Shown: positions 1 to 12,700, counted from the first letter of the stretch. The stretch is 64,000 nucleotides of DNA from Strongylocentrotus purpuratus (GCF_000002235.5 NW_022145599.1:2369177-2433176); one strand, 5' to 3'. Notes: generated by a model not told the origin, from the letters alone. Program-made: numbers and translations.

Positions 1-640
1 ATGCTTTCTGTTCCATTGGAGCATTGTCCACAGCACACTCAACGTGCAGATATACATGACATGCAGCGTTCATACAGCTGCATTTCATGTTTTGACACTG
101 CCTTTCCCTTCTTTGCAGTTGCAACAAATTCCTTTAAGAAGGTTGTATGGCGCGATACCAACATACAGCATCTTTGGTTTGAGTTTTCTGTTGGAATCTA
201 ACTCCCATCCATAAAAGTAATGCAGATCGCAAAATATGGCTCTGTGAAACTCCCCTAGAAAATTCTTGCCTATGAAGTTCAAGAAGCAAGCAGCCAAAGG
301 CAAAATTGATCCTGACCGCCTCCTACAACGGAAGATGCAACAGCTCAACATTCCCTTCGTGACCATCTTTAAGTTGTGGTATGGAAGCATCTTGACACCT
401 CTTTTCTTGATCCCAAAGGAAAAGGATGGGAGTTAGATTCCAACAGAAAACTCAAACCAAAGATGCTGTATGTTGGTATCGCGCCATACAACCTTCTCAA
501 AGGAATTTGTTGCAACTGCAAAGAAGGGGGAGAGGCAGTGGCAAAACATGAAATGCAGCTGTATGAACGCTGACATGTCATGTATATCTGCACGTGGAGT
601 GTGCTGTGGACATTGCTCCAATGGAACAGAAAGCATAGAT
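1..640. repeat. Inverted repeat at left edge with short Cys-rich frame
   Basis: Positions 1-~215 are the reverse complement, with mismatches, of ~426-640; about 210 bp separate the arms. The left arm may continue beyond the window. On the plus strand a short frame in 470-682 encodes a Cys-rich stretch (CSC, CxxC-type spacing) followed by an acidic end. This resembles the C-terminal Cys-rich tail seen in some DNA-transposon proteins, but I cannot assign a family. A foldback or palindromic duplication of a transposon 3' end is the most likely reading. Confidence 0.5.
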
Positions 641-797
641 GCAGAAGAAGTTATTGGTAGCGATGAAGAGGATACAGACTGAAGTATTATTAATTTGTAT
701 TCTGTTGCCTATAGTTACTGTAAGTTCTAAGTTGTGAGTAGTATCTACAAATTGTACATATACTTTGCATAAACAAACTAATTGACACTAATGAACT

Positions 798-834
<37 letters not shown>

Positions 835-879
835 TCCCCCCCCCCCCCCCCCTCTGCTCATTTTGTCCTTCAACCTCGT

Positions 880-1870
880 ATTTTGGTGCCAGGTGAAGAA
901 TTCATTTCATATTATGTTTATATCCCAGTATAATTCTATGCATTTTGACACCAAGATCATCGAGGCCTATGTAAAACATGCTGTTGCTGATACATAATTT
1001 CTAGTGTTTTAGTGCAGGGTCAATGACCTTTGACCCTCAAAAGGAAATTTCCCCCCTCCTCCTCTCTTTTAGGAATAAATAATAACCCCCATTCCCGACA
1101 CATTAAGTTGAAATTAGCCTTTTCGATTTGTTTGTGCTCATTTTTACACAATATCGTCATTTTCCTGTTAGTAATAGGACATTTTAGTGATAAAACGTAT
1201 GCTTTTTCACCTTTGACCTCATTTTTGGAGGTCAGGATTTTATTCCAAGGGTCAGTAGTTATTCTATGTCATCTTCTTACGTAATCCTGTGCATTATGAC
1301 AGCAAAATCATCTATATACCTTATTTTGTTGCTGAGATACAATGTATAGTGTTTTAGTGCAAGGTCAATGACCTTTGACCCTCAGAAAGGAAATTTACCC
1401 CCGCTCTGCTCTTGGAATAAATAATAACCCCCATACCCCCATATCCGCCAAAATAAGTTGAAATTAGCCTCTTTGATTTGTTTGTGCTCATTTGTATATG
1501 ATATGGTAATTTTACTGTTATAAATATGAAATTTTAAGAGATAAAATAGTTTTTTGACCTTTGACCTCATTTTCGGAGGTCAAGATTTTATTCTAAGGGT
1601 CAGTAGTTATTCTATGTCATCTTCTTTTGTAATTCTGTGCATTTTGACACCAAGATCATCTATATACCATATTTTTTTGCTGAAATACAATTTTAAGTGA
1701 TTTAGGCAGAGGTCATTGACCTTTGACCTCTAATGAAAAATTCTCCCCAACCCCCATACCTCCTCCCTTTTTTTTGGTAGTTGTCTATACCCATACCTAC
1801 CCAAATCAGTTGAAATTAGCTTCTTTTAAATTTGTTCACAGATTGGCTCAATATGTGGCTAATTTAGGGT
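880..1870. repeat. ~345-bp tandem repeat, about 2.8 copies
   Basis: The block beginning TTTTAGTGCAGGGTCAATG recurs near 1005, 1350 and 1697, giving a period of about 345 bp, with a partial first unit from about 880. Units share AAGGAAATTTCCCCC, GTTGAAATTAGCC and GGGTCAGTAGTTATTCTATG. Each unit contains TGACCTTTGACC direct repeats (1024, 1369, 1556, 1717). A poly-C tract of about 50 bp (801-852) lies just upstream. No coding potential is visible. Confidence 0.75.
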
Positions 1871-2478
1871 TACTAAGTGAGGAAAATCGTCACACAAAGT
1901 GAATGCAATTTTTTTTCACTACCGTCATTTCGTGAAGACAGCGACGAATTATTGTGGAATAGCCTGACAACGACTACTGAGAGCCGGCCGTTTATTCAGT
2001 ATGAATGTTTAACAAACATTTCTTCTCGTTTCCTTCACTGGAAACCGGAGCTATCATGGTCCAGGATAAAAAAAACCAGAGATAAAACTCAACGAGCATA
2101 AAAACTCTGGAAAACCTTATTCAAACACAGTCATGTAACACTACATGACACAACGCACTTTTATTGTAAATAAAAGATGTCTCGTTGAAAGTTCAAGCTA
2201 GAATGATTCAATTACACACTAATTCATGCCATGCCCTGGTCTCCGTGGCAGAATTAGCTCGCACACCTGTACGAGCTGCCTATGCAAATTACATTCCATC
2301 GGGGCACAGCCCCGGTCCCAACATAAGTATGCATTCATTAACGATACAAACAACATTTGTCTGCTATACAATCGTACCGCAGACAAATAATAATTCCTGC
2401 CACGTACCCATTTACATCACCTGGGTTGTGTGTAGCCAATGTATATCAGTAAATCAATGTCTTGCCAAATGACATTAC

Positions 2479-2552
2479 TGCCGCGGCGGGACTCGAACCG
2501 CGAAACTTATGATCGACAGTCCGGCGACGTATCCACTCGACCACGACACGCT
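2479..2552 (-). tRNA. tRNA-like sequence, probable pseudogene or SINE head
   Basis: Read on the minus strand this has a tRNA-like A-box region (GTGGTCGAGTGGA) and B-box (GGTTCGAGTCC) at tRNA spacing. An anticodon loop reading CTGTCGA would give a GTC anticodon. The anticodon and T stems are imperfectly paired, so a functional tRNA-Asp is unlikely; a tRNA pseudogene or tRNA-derived SINE head fits better. It abuts the element starting near 2556. Confidence 0.4.
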
Positions 2553-2555
2553 TCC

Positions 2556-3605
2556 TGTACTGAGTGTCCCTGAAAGGGAAACCCAAGTTGGTTGGCAAAT
2601 TACTCAAGAATTCCAAATTATTTATTCTATATAAAAAGGTACATCATTGGAAGGCCCATTTTCACATTTTTTTTTATAAATATGACACGAGAAGCATGGG
2701 CGTAAATCTGTAATTGATACCTATTGTTCAGGGGGTGATCTATTCATTCATCCCCCTGAACAATGGTATTACGTAAGGATTGACGCCCATGACGAGAACA
2801 ACGATCAAGAAGTCACGCGTGACCTTTTCAGCCAGTTTGAAGTAGCTCGAAGTGTCAGAAACACAATTGTCCAAAATAATCGAATTGCTGCTAATTTTGG
2901 TTCATCATGCCTTTTAAAGGAAATTAAATGATATGGAATCATTTATCATTGGAAATAAACATTATTTAAAAGCCCATTATATCATGTGCCACATGGCACC
3001 ATAAGCACATTAGAAGAATCACATTGGGACCTAGCAGGCACAATTTCTAATGGGTATGGCAAAATGGCATTTGTTCAACTGACTCATTTAATTTCCTAAA
3101 ATGGCATGCGCTTAAGCAAGGTATGCTACATTCAACAATTTAACCAAACAGCATAACCCCTGCATTACACAAATTCATGTACTCTCAGTCATAGTTCCAA
3201 GCGGACCATTCGGAAGTGATGAACACAAGGTACACGGTACACGGTAATGCGTGGTCCTTCCATTATGATTATTGTCTCATATGAACGAAGCGAATATGAG
3301 CTTTTCAATGACATGTGTTATGCTTAACAATTATTAGTTTCACATCACTATCATTTCAAAACCATAATGACCAAAACGTAACAGCCATCATCCACTTATT
3401 TTTGACAATTGGGCTTTCGATATTGCCACGTCGGGCTTTCTGAAATTATTAATGCGCGACGTCGTGATCATGATGTTGGTGTCATATGAAAGAATATAAA
3501 ATAAACATTCGAATCATACATACTTTAACCAAGGATGAATTAAAAAATCATCCAGTTATTTACACGTAAACGTGGGATTCCCTTTTTCAGGGACACCCTG
3601 TAGTA
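2556..3605. mobile_element. ~1.05-kb non-autonomous element with terminal inverted repeats
   Basis: The left end reads GTGTCCCTGAAAGGGAAACC. The right end, reversed, reads GTGTCCCTGAAAAAGGGAAT, so the ends form an inverted repeat of roughly 30 bp. No transposase frame is present. A nested hairpin lies at ~2690-2795, with arms centred on CATGGGCGTAAATC/GATTGACGCCCATG and TTCAGGGGGTGA/TCCCCCTGAA. I cannot assign a superfamily. Confidence 0.5.
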
Positions 3606-3678
3606 GAATGAATCAATTCTGAATCTAGTGTGAGCATTATGTGTTTCCTTAAAAGGAGTTTAACGACATAGAAGAAGG

Positions 3679-4243
3679 TTAAAGGGATAGTTAAGTTCTG
3701 TTTTCAGACCGCAAAGTGCATGGTTATTGCTCTTATTCTTATCTATGACATTTATAGTGCCCTTTTAGAACCTAAAATTGCTATGAAGGTAATTTAGACC
3801 CCAAAATGTGTGAAATTAGCCAATACGATCATACCAATTCAGCTCCACTTTCCCAAAAAACATAGTAACCGTTAATTAATTATTTAATTAAAAATAACAA
3901 TACATGAGCAGGCTAATTGTGGGTAATATAAGCAACACGAAAATGCCAACAAAACAGCCAACATCGGCATTGGCTGAAATACGACGTAAAAAGGCGTTAT
4001 TTCGTGTTTTTCAACGGTTTTTTTCAAATTTTTCTAAATATCTAATATTTGTGGTGGTACACAAGTATTAGAAATCGTTATATTTTAGCCGTCTCTGATT
4101 CGATTTTGATCAAACAAAGATGATTTTGTCATTTAAATATTGAAATATTATGTTCTTTCAAATTTGACACTCAGTTTTTCAGTATCTCACCAAAAATTAT
4201 TTTGTGTAGCGCCCTCTGCAACAAAACTCAACTATCCCTTTAA
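3679..4243. mobile_element. TTAA-flanked MITE, family A
   Basis: The element is bounded by TTAA on both sides. The left TIR is AGGGATAGTTAAGTTCTG; the right end, reversed, is AGGGATAGTTGAGTTTTG. The 565-bp interior is AT-rich without coding potential. A TTAA target duplication is typical of piggyBac-type transposases, so this is probably a piggyBac-mobilised MITE. Confidence 0.65.
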
Positions 4244-4422
4244 ATCGGACCAGAGCGAAGACTGAGATTCGAGAAAGTAAGATATTCCTTAGTGCAACAA
4301 AAAAGATTAATAAAAAGGAGAATGATATTCAAGATAGTAATTAAAATTGACATCAGACGCAGTATACTTGACCGTTGTCATGACAATGAATGAAATATAA
4401 TGTACGGTACGTGTATGAAGAG

Positions 4423-5275
4423 TTTCATTTCAAAAGGAGCTAAATCCACTTTGGGTACTTCTGAGTAAATCGCCTTTTTTTATTTCTCCACTTTCCCTTT
4501 AGCCATGGACCTTAATTTTGTTATATATTATAAAGGTGTCACCCTGGACCAATAATATATGATAAGAAAAAAATCTACCAGTTTTTCCTGATTTTTGCTT
4601 AATTTTTAGAATGTTTTTGTTCGTGGATTTAGCTCCTTTTGGAATGAAACATGACCTGGAAAATTTCATATTTCTTCAATAAAGTCACTGAATTTTTTTC
4701 AAATTAAGTAGCAAACCTTTCCTTTTAAATAATAATAGTGAAATCACAACTAAAAAACCTTTTGAAAAGAAAATAAACAACATATCACATTTTCATTCCA
4801 AAAGGAGCTAAATCCGTTTCATTCCAAAAGGAGCTAAATCCATGTTTCACTCTAAAAGGAGCTATATCCATGTTTCATTCCAAAAGGAGCTAAATCCACA
4901 AAATCTAAAAATTTAGTAAAAATAACAAAAATAACTGGTAGATTTTTTTCCTTATCATATATTATTGGTCCAGGGCGACACCTTTAACATATATGCATGT
5001 AACAACATGAAGGTACATTGCTAAAGGGAAAGTGGAGAAATAAAAAAGATGATTTACTCAGAAGCACCCAAAGTGGATTTAGCTCCTTTTGGAATGAAAC
5101 CGATTTGGAGTTAGCTCCTTTTGGAATGAAACATGATATTGTACCTAATTTTTTTCATACTTCCTGGTGAAATTTTCGAATGTGATATAGTGCATTTTGT
5201 CCCCATGTAGGAAATCATTATTTTTAAGACAAATAACTCCATTTTGATAAAATATAGATTTAGCTCCTTTTGGAA
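4423..5275. repeat. Foldback element with iterated ~25-bp motif
   Basis: The arms at 4423-4650 and ~4855-5100 are near-complementary. Both contain the TTTCTCCACTTTCCCTTTAGC block, the GGTGTCRCCCTGGACCAATA block and the ATATATGATAAG block in mirrored order. The motif TTTCATTCCAAAAGGAGCTA followed by AATCCA occurs at each arm boundary, four times in succession at ~4790-4895, and again reversed at ~5080-5130 and ~5260. In total there are about ten copies on both strands. Confidence 0.7.
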
Positions 5276-5411
5276 TCAAGTTCTTCATATGTTGATTGAA
5301 TTATTCAGATGGTGAATCTATAGCAGATTATTCAAACGAATTAATAATTGAAATCACCGGCGTTTGTATTATATTGTATTGTATTTATTTTCCGTCATTT
5401 AAAAAACATCA

Positions 5412-5446
<35 letters not shown>
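5412..5446. repeat. (TA)n microsatellite
   Basis: An uninterrupted TA dinucleotide run. The flanking 5280-5989 is AT-rich and I see nothing else in it. Confidence 0.9.
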
Positions 5447-5448
<2 letters not shown>

Positions 5449-5989
5449 CAATCATAAAGACACACTAATAAAAAAAGAAAGAAAGACGGAGGGATGGCAC
5501 TACTTTACAGAGGGGTCCCTATAGACGAAAATAGATAGTACAGAAGTAAGGAAAACTTACAGCAAAATAAGAACTTACAATAATGATAAGAGCAAATTGG
5601 AGTAAAACAAGAAACAGGAGAGAAATATTTACGATATATACAAGAGAGAATCTTTTTTTAATTTAAAAAACAGATATTTGTGATTTTAACATCGTATGCT
5701 AGACATTAAATTTACTATTCAAAAGAAAAACATGTTAATGTCTGTCGCAAAGATTATTGGAAGAATGGCTATTACGGTTGATGGTCGTAGGTAAAATGGC
5801 ATAGAATTCAATTAAATCATCCCCCTGTTATCAAATATTCCTCAAAAATTGGGATTATTTTTTCTTTCTATGGAAACTAAAACTACAAACTCTATTTGTA
5901 CTAGTTAGTTATCAATTCATACTGTATTTGCGTTGTGTATATAGGAATTGAAACGAATGTTCATATTTGATTTTGATATGATTTGGCAG

Positions 5990-6103
5990 ATCTGGAGGAT
6001 AATCATTGTCGTGTAGCAGGGAACTCCACAGCGCCATGGTGCTACATGGTAAATCTCAAGGGAGAATTGGAGCCTGGATTTTGTCATATTGACACATGTG
6101 CAG
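5990..6103 (+). CDS. Receptor exon: kringle 1, second half
   Basis: The exon follows a TTGGCAG acceptor and ends at CAG/GTGAGT. It encodes the distal kringle half: CR, then PWCY, then a Cys and a terminal DTC. The matching first half (the GxGxxYRG...SGxxCxxW part) was not found between 1 and 5989, where the sequence is almost entirely repeats. It may lie left of the window or be lost. Kringles are disulfide-rich protein- or ligand-binding modules. Confidence 0.75.
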
Positions 6104-8074
6104 GTGAGTTTAAGTGTGGACCGTCTAATACTATACAAGTGTAAATGTAAATGTAAACGTGAATGTAAATGTAAATGTAAATGTAAACGTAAATGTAAAT
6201 GTAAATGTAAACGTAAATTTAAATGTAAATGTAAATGTAAACGTAAATTTAAATGTAAATGTAAATGTAAACGTAAATGTAAATGTAAATGTAAACGTAA
6301 ATTTAAATGTAAACGTAAATTTAAATGTAAACGTAAATGTAAATATATCTAAAATGAATGAATTGGGAGGGTCACTTTTGATTTACTTCAAAATCATGAA
6401 AAGTTGAAATAATAAAAAATAATGTTAAAATCTACCGGTTTTGTTAATACCAGCATGAATTCCTAATAAATTAAGAACACACTTTATTGATATATATTAT
6501 TATTTAAGCTTTGTCAATAGTACAAACAAATTTAATGTTTAAAGAGCTATTGCGTTTTCTTATTGGTAATCGTATATCCACTTCACTTGCACGAATAATT
6601 TTAACGGAAAAGTTTCAAAATGAGTATTGATTTCCAATGACGGATATCTTAGAAATATAACTATGAACAGTTTTTTTTTTTTTTTTTACAAAAGTGATAA
6701 AATCTATGGTGTTTGTTAATACCAGCATAAATTACTAAACAATAATTAAGAACACACTTTATTGATATATATTGATTTGCTTTGATTGATTGACCTATTT
6801 ACCAACAGCAATACAGTTATACATTTCATACAGTGTGTTTACATATATTATTGGTTTGGTAAAAGGGGCAAGATAATAGCACATGTGCTAGTCGAGACTG
6901 ACAAACATGCCCGTTTATCTTAGAGATATAACATTAGATATTGCATACTTTTGATATATTGTTTATGTTGTTTTCCGTATCTACGACTTTCTCGAAACAC
7001 TTTGTTTATACTCCGTACATTGTAATTCCTTTTTAGTTACCCAGTATTATATGTCGATTTTTTTATATCTCAATTACTTCGAATAATCCAAGGATAGTAA
7101 AAGCCATATTTTTTCTCGCAAAGTACAGAGAAAACATACCCGTATATCCCATAACTAACACTTTTCCATATCAGGTTCCATTTTACTGGTTTGGCCAACT
7201 GAAAATAATAACCTTTAAAGTAAAGTTCAATGACATTCTCAATGCCTGCTTCACACTGTCCTGAAAGTGACACCAGGTGGATACACGATAAAGGAAATGT
7301 TCAAAGTCGGCTCTGATCGTAAAAACATTGGGTGATTCGTGAGAGCATCTTAAGTCATCGTATGACCACTGGTGGAGTTTCTCAGGCTCAGGCTCAACTT
7401 CATGAGCGGTGGCAAAATCTTTGGCATGACAAAAAGTGCCGAAAGACCTTGCGAAGGTTCATTTTCGTGTGTCCATTTTCCCCTTCGTAAGGACATCGTG
7501 AGGGCATCTTGTCGACTCGTCTCATATAGGGATAGTCGGGTGAGTATTTTTTTTTGTTCCTCACACATTGCCATACCTCTGCACCTTTCCTTTAATCCCA
7601 TTTCCCCTTAATTCCAAACCCCCCTTTTTCGGATTTCGCTAAGCCAAAGTTGTTCGTCATCAAGTTTGAACGCGGTCGAGCCTTGCTTTAGTTAGTACAC
7701 CTCTTCGTTCTCACAATTTTTTTTTTTTTTTTTAGATCGTTATCATTATTAGTAGTATTGTTTTCATGGATATTATCCTCACTATCATTATCATCATTGA
7801 TATTATTACTAATTATTATTTGTATCATAATTATCCTTAATAATAATGGTGATAACAATAGTAGTAACAATAATCAGTGGCGAATCCAGGGGGGCACAGG
7901 GGGCACGTGCCTCCCTCCGGCCAAAACAAAATATGTTAAAATCACCACTAAATTCGCCCAAAATGTACTGAAAACAGAGGCGTGTCCCCCCCCCCCCCCC
8001 GGCCACAAAAAATTTATTAAAATCTTTATTTAAAAAAAAAAAAATGCCAATGGCTGAACTAAAAAGGTGAACTT

Positions 8075-8110
<36 letters not shown>

Positions 8111-8145
8111 CGGAGCAAAATGTCAAATTGCAAAAATTTCATGAC

Positions 8146-8192
<47 letters not shown>

Positions 8193-8465
8193 TCTTACTC
8201 TCCCCCCCTGCGATTTTTTGGGGACCAAAAAAAAAAAAAAAAAAAAAAGTGTCCTCTTACCCCCCCCCCCCCCCCCCCCCCCCCCCTCCCCCGCTTATTC
8301 AGCGGCTGGCTGAGTCGTTGCGATTTTTGGGGACTAACAAAAAATATATATATATATATATGTGTGCCCCCCCCCCCCCCCCGTGTGCCCCCCCCCCCCC
8401 CCCCGGCAAGAAATTGCTGGATCCGTGCCTGATAATAATAATAATAATGACAATAATATCATCAC

Positions 8466-8507
<42 letters not shown>

Positions 8508-9660
8508 TACTACTTTCATGATTATGATCATGTCCCTCCCGCAGCACATGCTGGTTGCAGGAACGGTACCGGTGAAGATTACCGATGGTATGGTCACTAC
8601 ACTGAGTCTGGCTACCTCTGTATCGACTGGGAGAAAGGGATTAATATCACTTTGGATCCTGTATCAGGTATGATCTTGTCAGCAAAAGAGAAGAATATTG
8701 AAGATTGTAGCTTAATAAATCTATAAGGACTCGATTCAAACGCCAGATTTTCCGGACAAGTTATATAAAGAGGATTGTATGATCATGATATAGCTACAAC
8801 CGTTACGAGAAAACAGGTCCGGGTACATACTTTGATATGAAACCACCTAATTTATCACTTTTAAATTTGTTTAAGGGTGGGGGTGTGTGCCAATACCACA
8901 AAGAATCTCGTGACCACGACCTAATTTGTCATAGCCCTTGGTACTTTTAAGGAATGTCATTGAACAATGAACATTGGTGATAATCATCTATCTGGTTTCG
9001 TACAATTAACACGTAGATACCACGATCACAATGAAATCATTGCTACCTAAAAGCTTTTATTGATTATCACATCTCTTTGGGATCAATTAATTAACATTAC
9101 TCACTTTGGCATATAAATATTAACCATGCTCACTTGGTGAAATGACAAAATCTGATTTCCTCTCATGGAGCTAGGGTTGGATGAGAATTTTTGCCGCAAC
9201 CCGGACGGACGTGATAGGCCATGGTGTTATTACCAGAGTCCAAACAGCAGCGAAATCTTGTCAGATTTCTGTCAGATAGACGAGTGTAAGTAGACAATGC
9301 AATTATGATATATATAGTAAATGATCATTTTGAACATAATTATGATAAACTCTAATTGGAATAATTTGTCTGTTTTTATTCGTTTAGCCATCCAAATATT
9401 CTCAAGAACCGCCCCCCCCCCCAAAAAAAAAACCCACACAAACAAACATACAAATAAATGAAATAGATTAAGATAAATAGGGTAAAGAATCAATCGATGA
9501 CGTCTCATCGAGAGAGTCCACAAAATAAACATGTTTTCGATCAATTAGCATATCCTTAGTTCTTCATGGTTTTAGAGAGAGAGAGAGAGAGGGGGGGGGG
9601 GGGGGGGAGGGAGAGAGGAAAGGGAAAAGAGAGAGAGAGAGAGAGACAGGGAGGAAGAGG

Positions 9661-9703
<43 letters not shown>

Positions 9704-12700
9704 CGAGATGTTTTTTTTTTTGGGGGGGGGGTTATTGAAATACTTTTTTTGTAAATTTTTGACATATCACTCCACCACGTTGTTACCCGTCACAGGTACC
9801 CTCGGTGCCCTGTCCCACTTTCAGCTGACGCACTATGCGCGTTTCGGCTATTACGACAGTCGCATCATTGAGGACTCCAATATAACGGCAGAGGAGTGCG
9901 CCCTCCAGTGTCTAGAAGAGGAATCGTTCTCGTGTCTCTCTGTCAAGTTCCGTGATGTGCATACCTACAACATCCGAAGATGTACCTTATCAGCCCAAAG
10001 CATATACACTCTAAATCTAGCAAGGACCCAACCAAACCCGGATATTTATAATAAACATCATGGACTGTACACTCGAATTGACAAAAGTAAGTAAGCCTCT
10101 AGGATGCGTCTTGAATGAATTACAGTCTGACTGATGTATATATGCCCCGAGAAGCCAAACTAGAGCGTATTTATCTTCTTTCTTTTTTTTAATGAGAGCA
10201 TGGTAGTCTCACTGTTGAAATATTGAAAGCTGTGAATAGATTTATAAATTCACACTGGGCATACCCAGTACAGGGATGCAGCAACAACTATTGGTTTTGT
10301 AAAGATCGACATTAACGGTCACTCTGAAGGAGCTGTAATCTTCTTTAATGAAGAAATTCTGGGTTTGCTATTCATACCAAAAATTAACAATTCCATATCA
10401 GACTATTAATTCAATATAAATGTTCTCTTTTACACATCTGTGTGAGTGTATGTGTGTCAGTGTGTGCGTGTGTGTGCGTGTGTGCGTGTGCGTTGTGTGT
10501 CTGTCTGTCTGACTGTCTTTGCTCAATGCACTGTTTTATTCCTCACCCAGTAGGTTGGCGCAAGTGAAATATGGCAGTCTTGTAAAGATTGTCTGATGTT
10601 CCATCATGCGTGAAGGGATTCAAATGAAAATGGTACCTAAATGTACTGGGAGGATAACTCTACCAAGACATAATTTTTATCATGAAACCCATGATTGAAA
10701 AGTCAAACTTCAAACAATACAACTTATAGAAAGTGGGACATTTTTCTGACTCACCCTGTATATCTCTATTGTCTCTTTCTGCTTGCCTCTCTTTTTCAAC
10801 ATCACCATGTGTAAATATCAATTAGTTCATCGTTAATCATAGTAGTGACATTTACTGCTTTTCTCTTTTTTTTTTACAGTATGCGATGCTTTCCTGCCAG
10901 ATTTTACGAAGCTTTCGGCAGGTGAAAAAGCTCGAAGTTATATAATTATTTAATGTTATTGTTTGAATACCATATACAAACCGTGGAAGGTAGTTAATAA
11001 TATTAAATGTCTTGAAATGTGTATGGAATAATATGTGACATCAAATATATGAATACGACTCCGAGGTATCATTAGACAGTAAATAGAGTACTTTTTACCA
11101 TTATACCAAATGTTAGGTAAGAGGTTGTTCCTTTTTGATATCCTCTGTATGGGTTTTAACGGCCACTATGCCTATAATGATGATTTCTTACCTGAAATGC
11201 CAGATGTGCAGTAATTTACTTGCTATTTCATTAAAATCATAGTTCCAGAATTATTGAGGGGGGGGGGGGGACCCACCGTGGCAAAATGAAACGTTTACTC
11301 CCTCTTCTTTTTTTCTTTTTTTTTGTTTGGGGGGGGGGGGGTAATTCAACTACATTATGTCTTTCAGGATCAATGCTTCAGTAACTTATATTGTTTGTTA
11401 TTTTAATTGGGTTGAATCATTTATAAATTTGGAACTATTTCATTAGCTCGGTCGGTTTTTATTCCTCGACTCTTAGCTGAATGCCCTTTGCCCCTGAGTA
11501 TCTTGCTGAATAATGGCAGAATCAATGCGAGCTTCTCTGCGTCCAGTTATATGGACGGTCATCACCCAAACCAAACCGATGTGCAAAGTGTCCTAGCCTG
11601 GATTCCAGCTGATGACGTGACTGGAGAATGGTGGCAGGTAAAATATACGATCACTCCATGTTTTATTCTGATAATGATAAGGATGGTGGCGATGATGATG
11701 ATGGCGACGACGTCGATGATGAAAATGATGATGATGTTGATGATGAAAATGATGATGATGTTGATGATAACGATGATGAAGATGATAAATCACAGCATTG
11801 TGTGGACACACACCCAATGTTAGCAAAGAAATATCTGGTGAAACATAAGTTATATGACACCATAGATTTCTGAAATATAATTCCTTGAGTATTATTTAAA
11901 TTATAATATACATGTAGGTTTTCCCGCCAAATTTTGTGAACGCTGCATCCGATCAGGGAGGTGAAAGAAAAGGAGGCGAAACTCTTGTAATTTATTCAAA
12001 CGCATTCTTGAGTTCTAAAGCGTAACAATGGGATGTGTAACATTCCACTTGGCTTTGAAGTTCCATGCTCCGAACCGCGCTTCCACTGCGGGGACTTTCG
12101 GAAGCCAGGCACCAGTTTTACATTTATTACAAGATATTAAATTACCGGCAAAATTTCAGTGTAAATCAAAAACTTTATATGGGGATTTTATTGGGAATAG
12201 TGCATCAAACAAATTTTCAAATTTAAAACTCCGTCCTTCCTTTAATTTGTGTGCCAGAGTTGGTAATTGAAAAATTACATCCTGTCAAAAACTCAATATT
12301 TTAGGATGATGCGCTAATTTGTGCATGCTTTAATGTCCCGTTATTTGATCCATGATTTACAATCTTCAATAACATTAAGTTTGCTAATGCGTGTTTTCGC
12401 GTGTTTTTTGTATTTTTCAAGTTTAAAAAAGGATGAAAGTACGCAAGTTTGTGTTCGCTTGTTCTACTCTTTACACATTCAACAATGGATGAGAAATCAT
12501 TGGAAGGGACAGCGAACAGTTGCAGTGATACCATTTTCTGATGTAGGAATTCTAACTCCTGAAATTTCATGCGCTCTTTTATCTCACCACCTGGTCAACA
12601 GTTGCAGATTAGCGCATAACTTTTCGGCGGCTTGGAGCATGGGGTCAAAGGAGAGCGGCTTGATTCCAGTCCTTCTCTATCACGTCCCTGATCCGATTTA

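Noticed and set aside
2479-2552. Active tRNA-Asp gene
   Set aside because: The anticodon and T stems do not pair well enough; kept only as a tRNA-like fragment.
6089-6407. Two overlapping KCKC and NVNV frames
   Set aside because: Produced by the hexanucleotide repeat; no start context or conservation expected.
8120-8673. Several Pro-, Lys- or Asp-rich frames around 8.1-8.7 kb
   Set aside because: Translations of homopolymers and trinucleotide repeats; only the kringle exon 8545-8667 is real.
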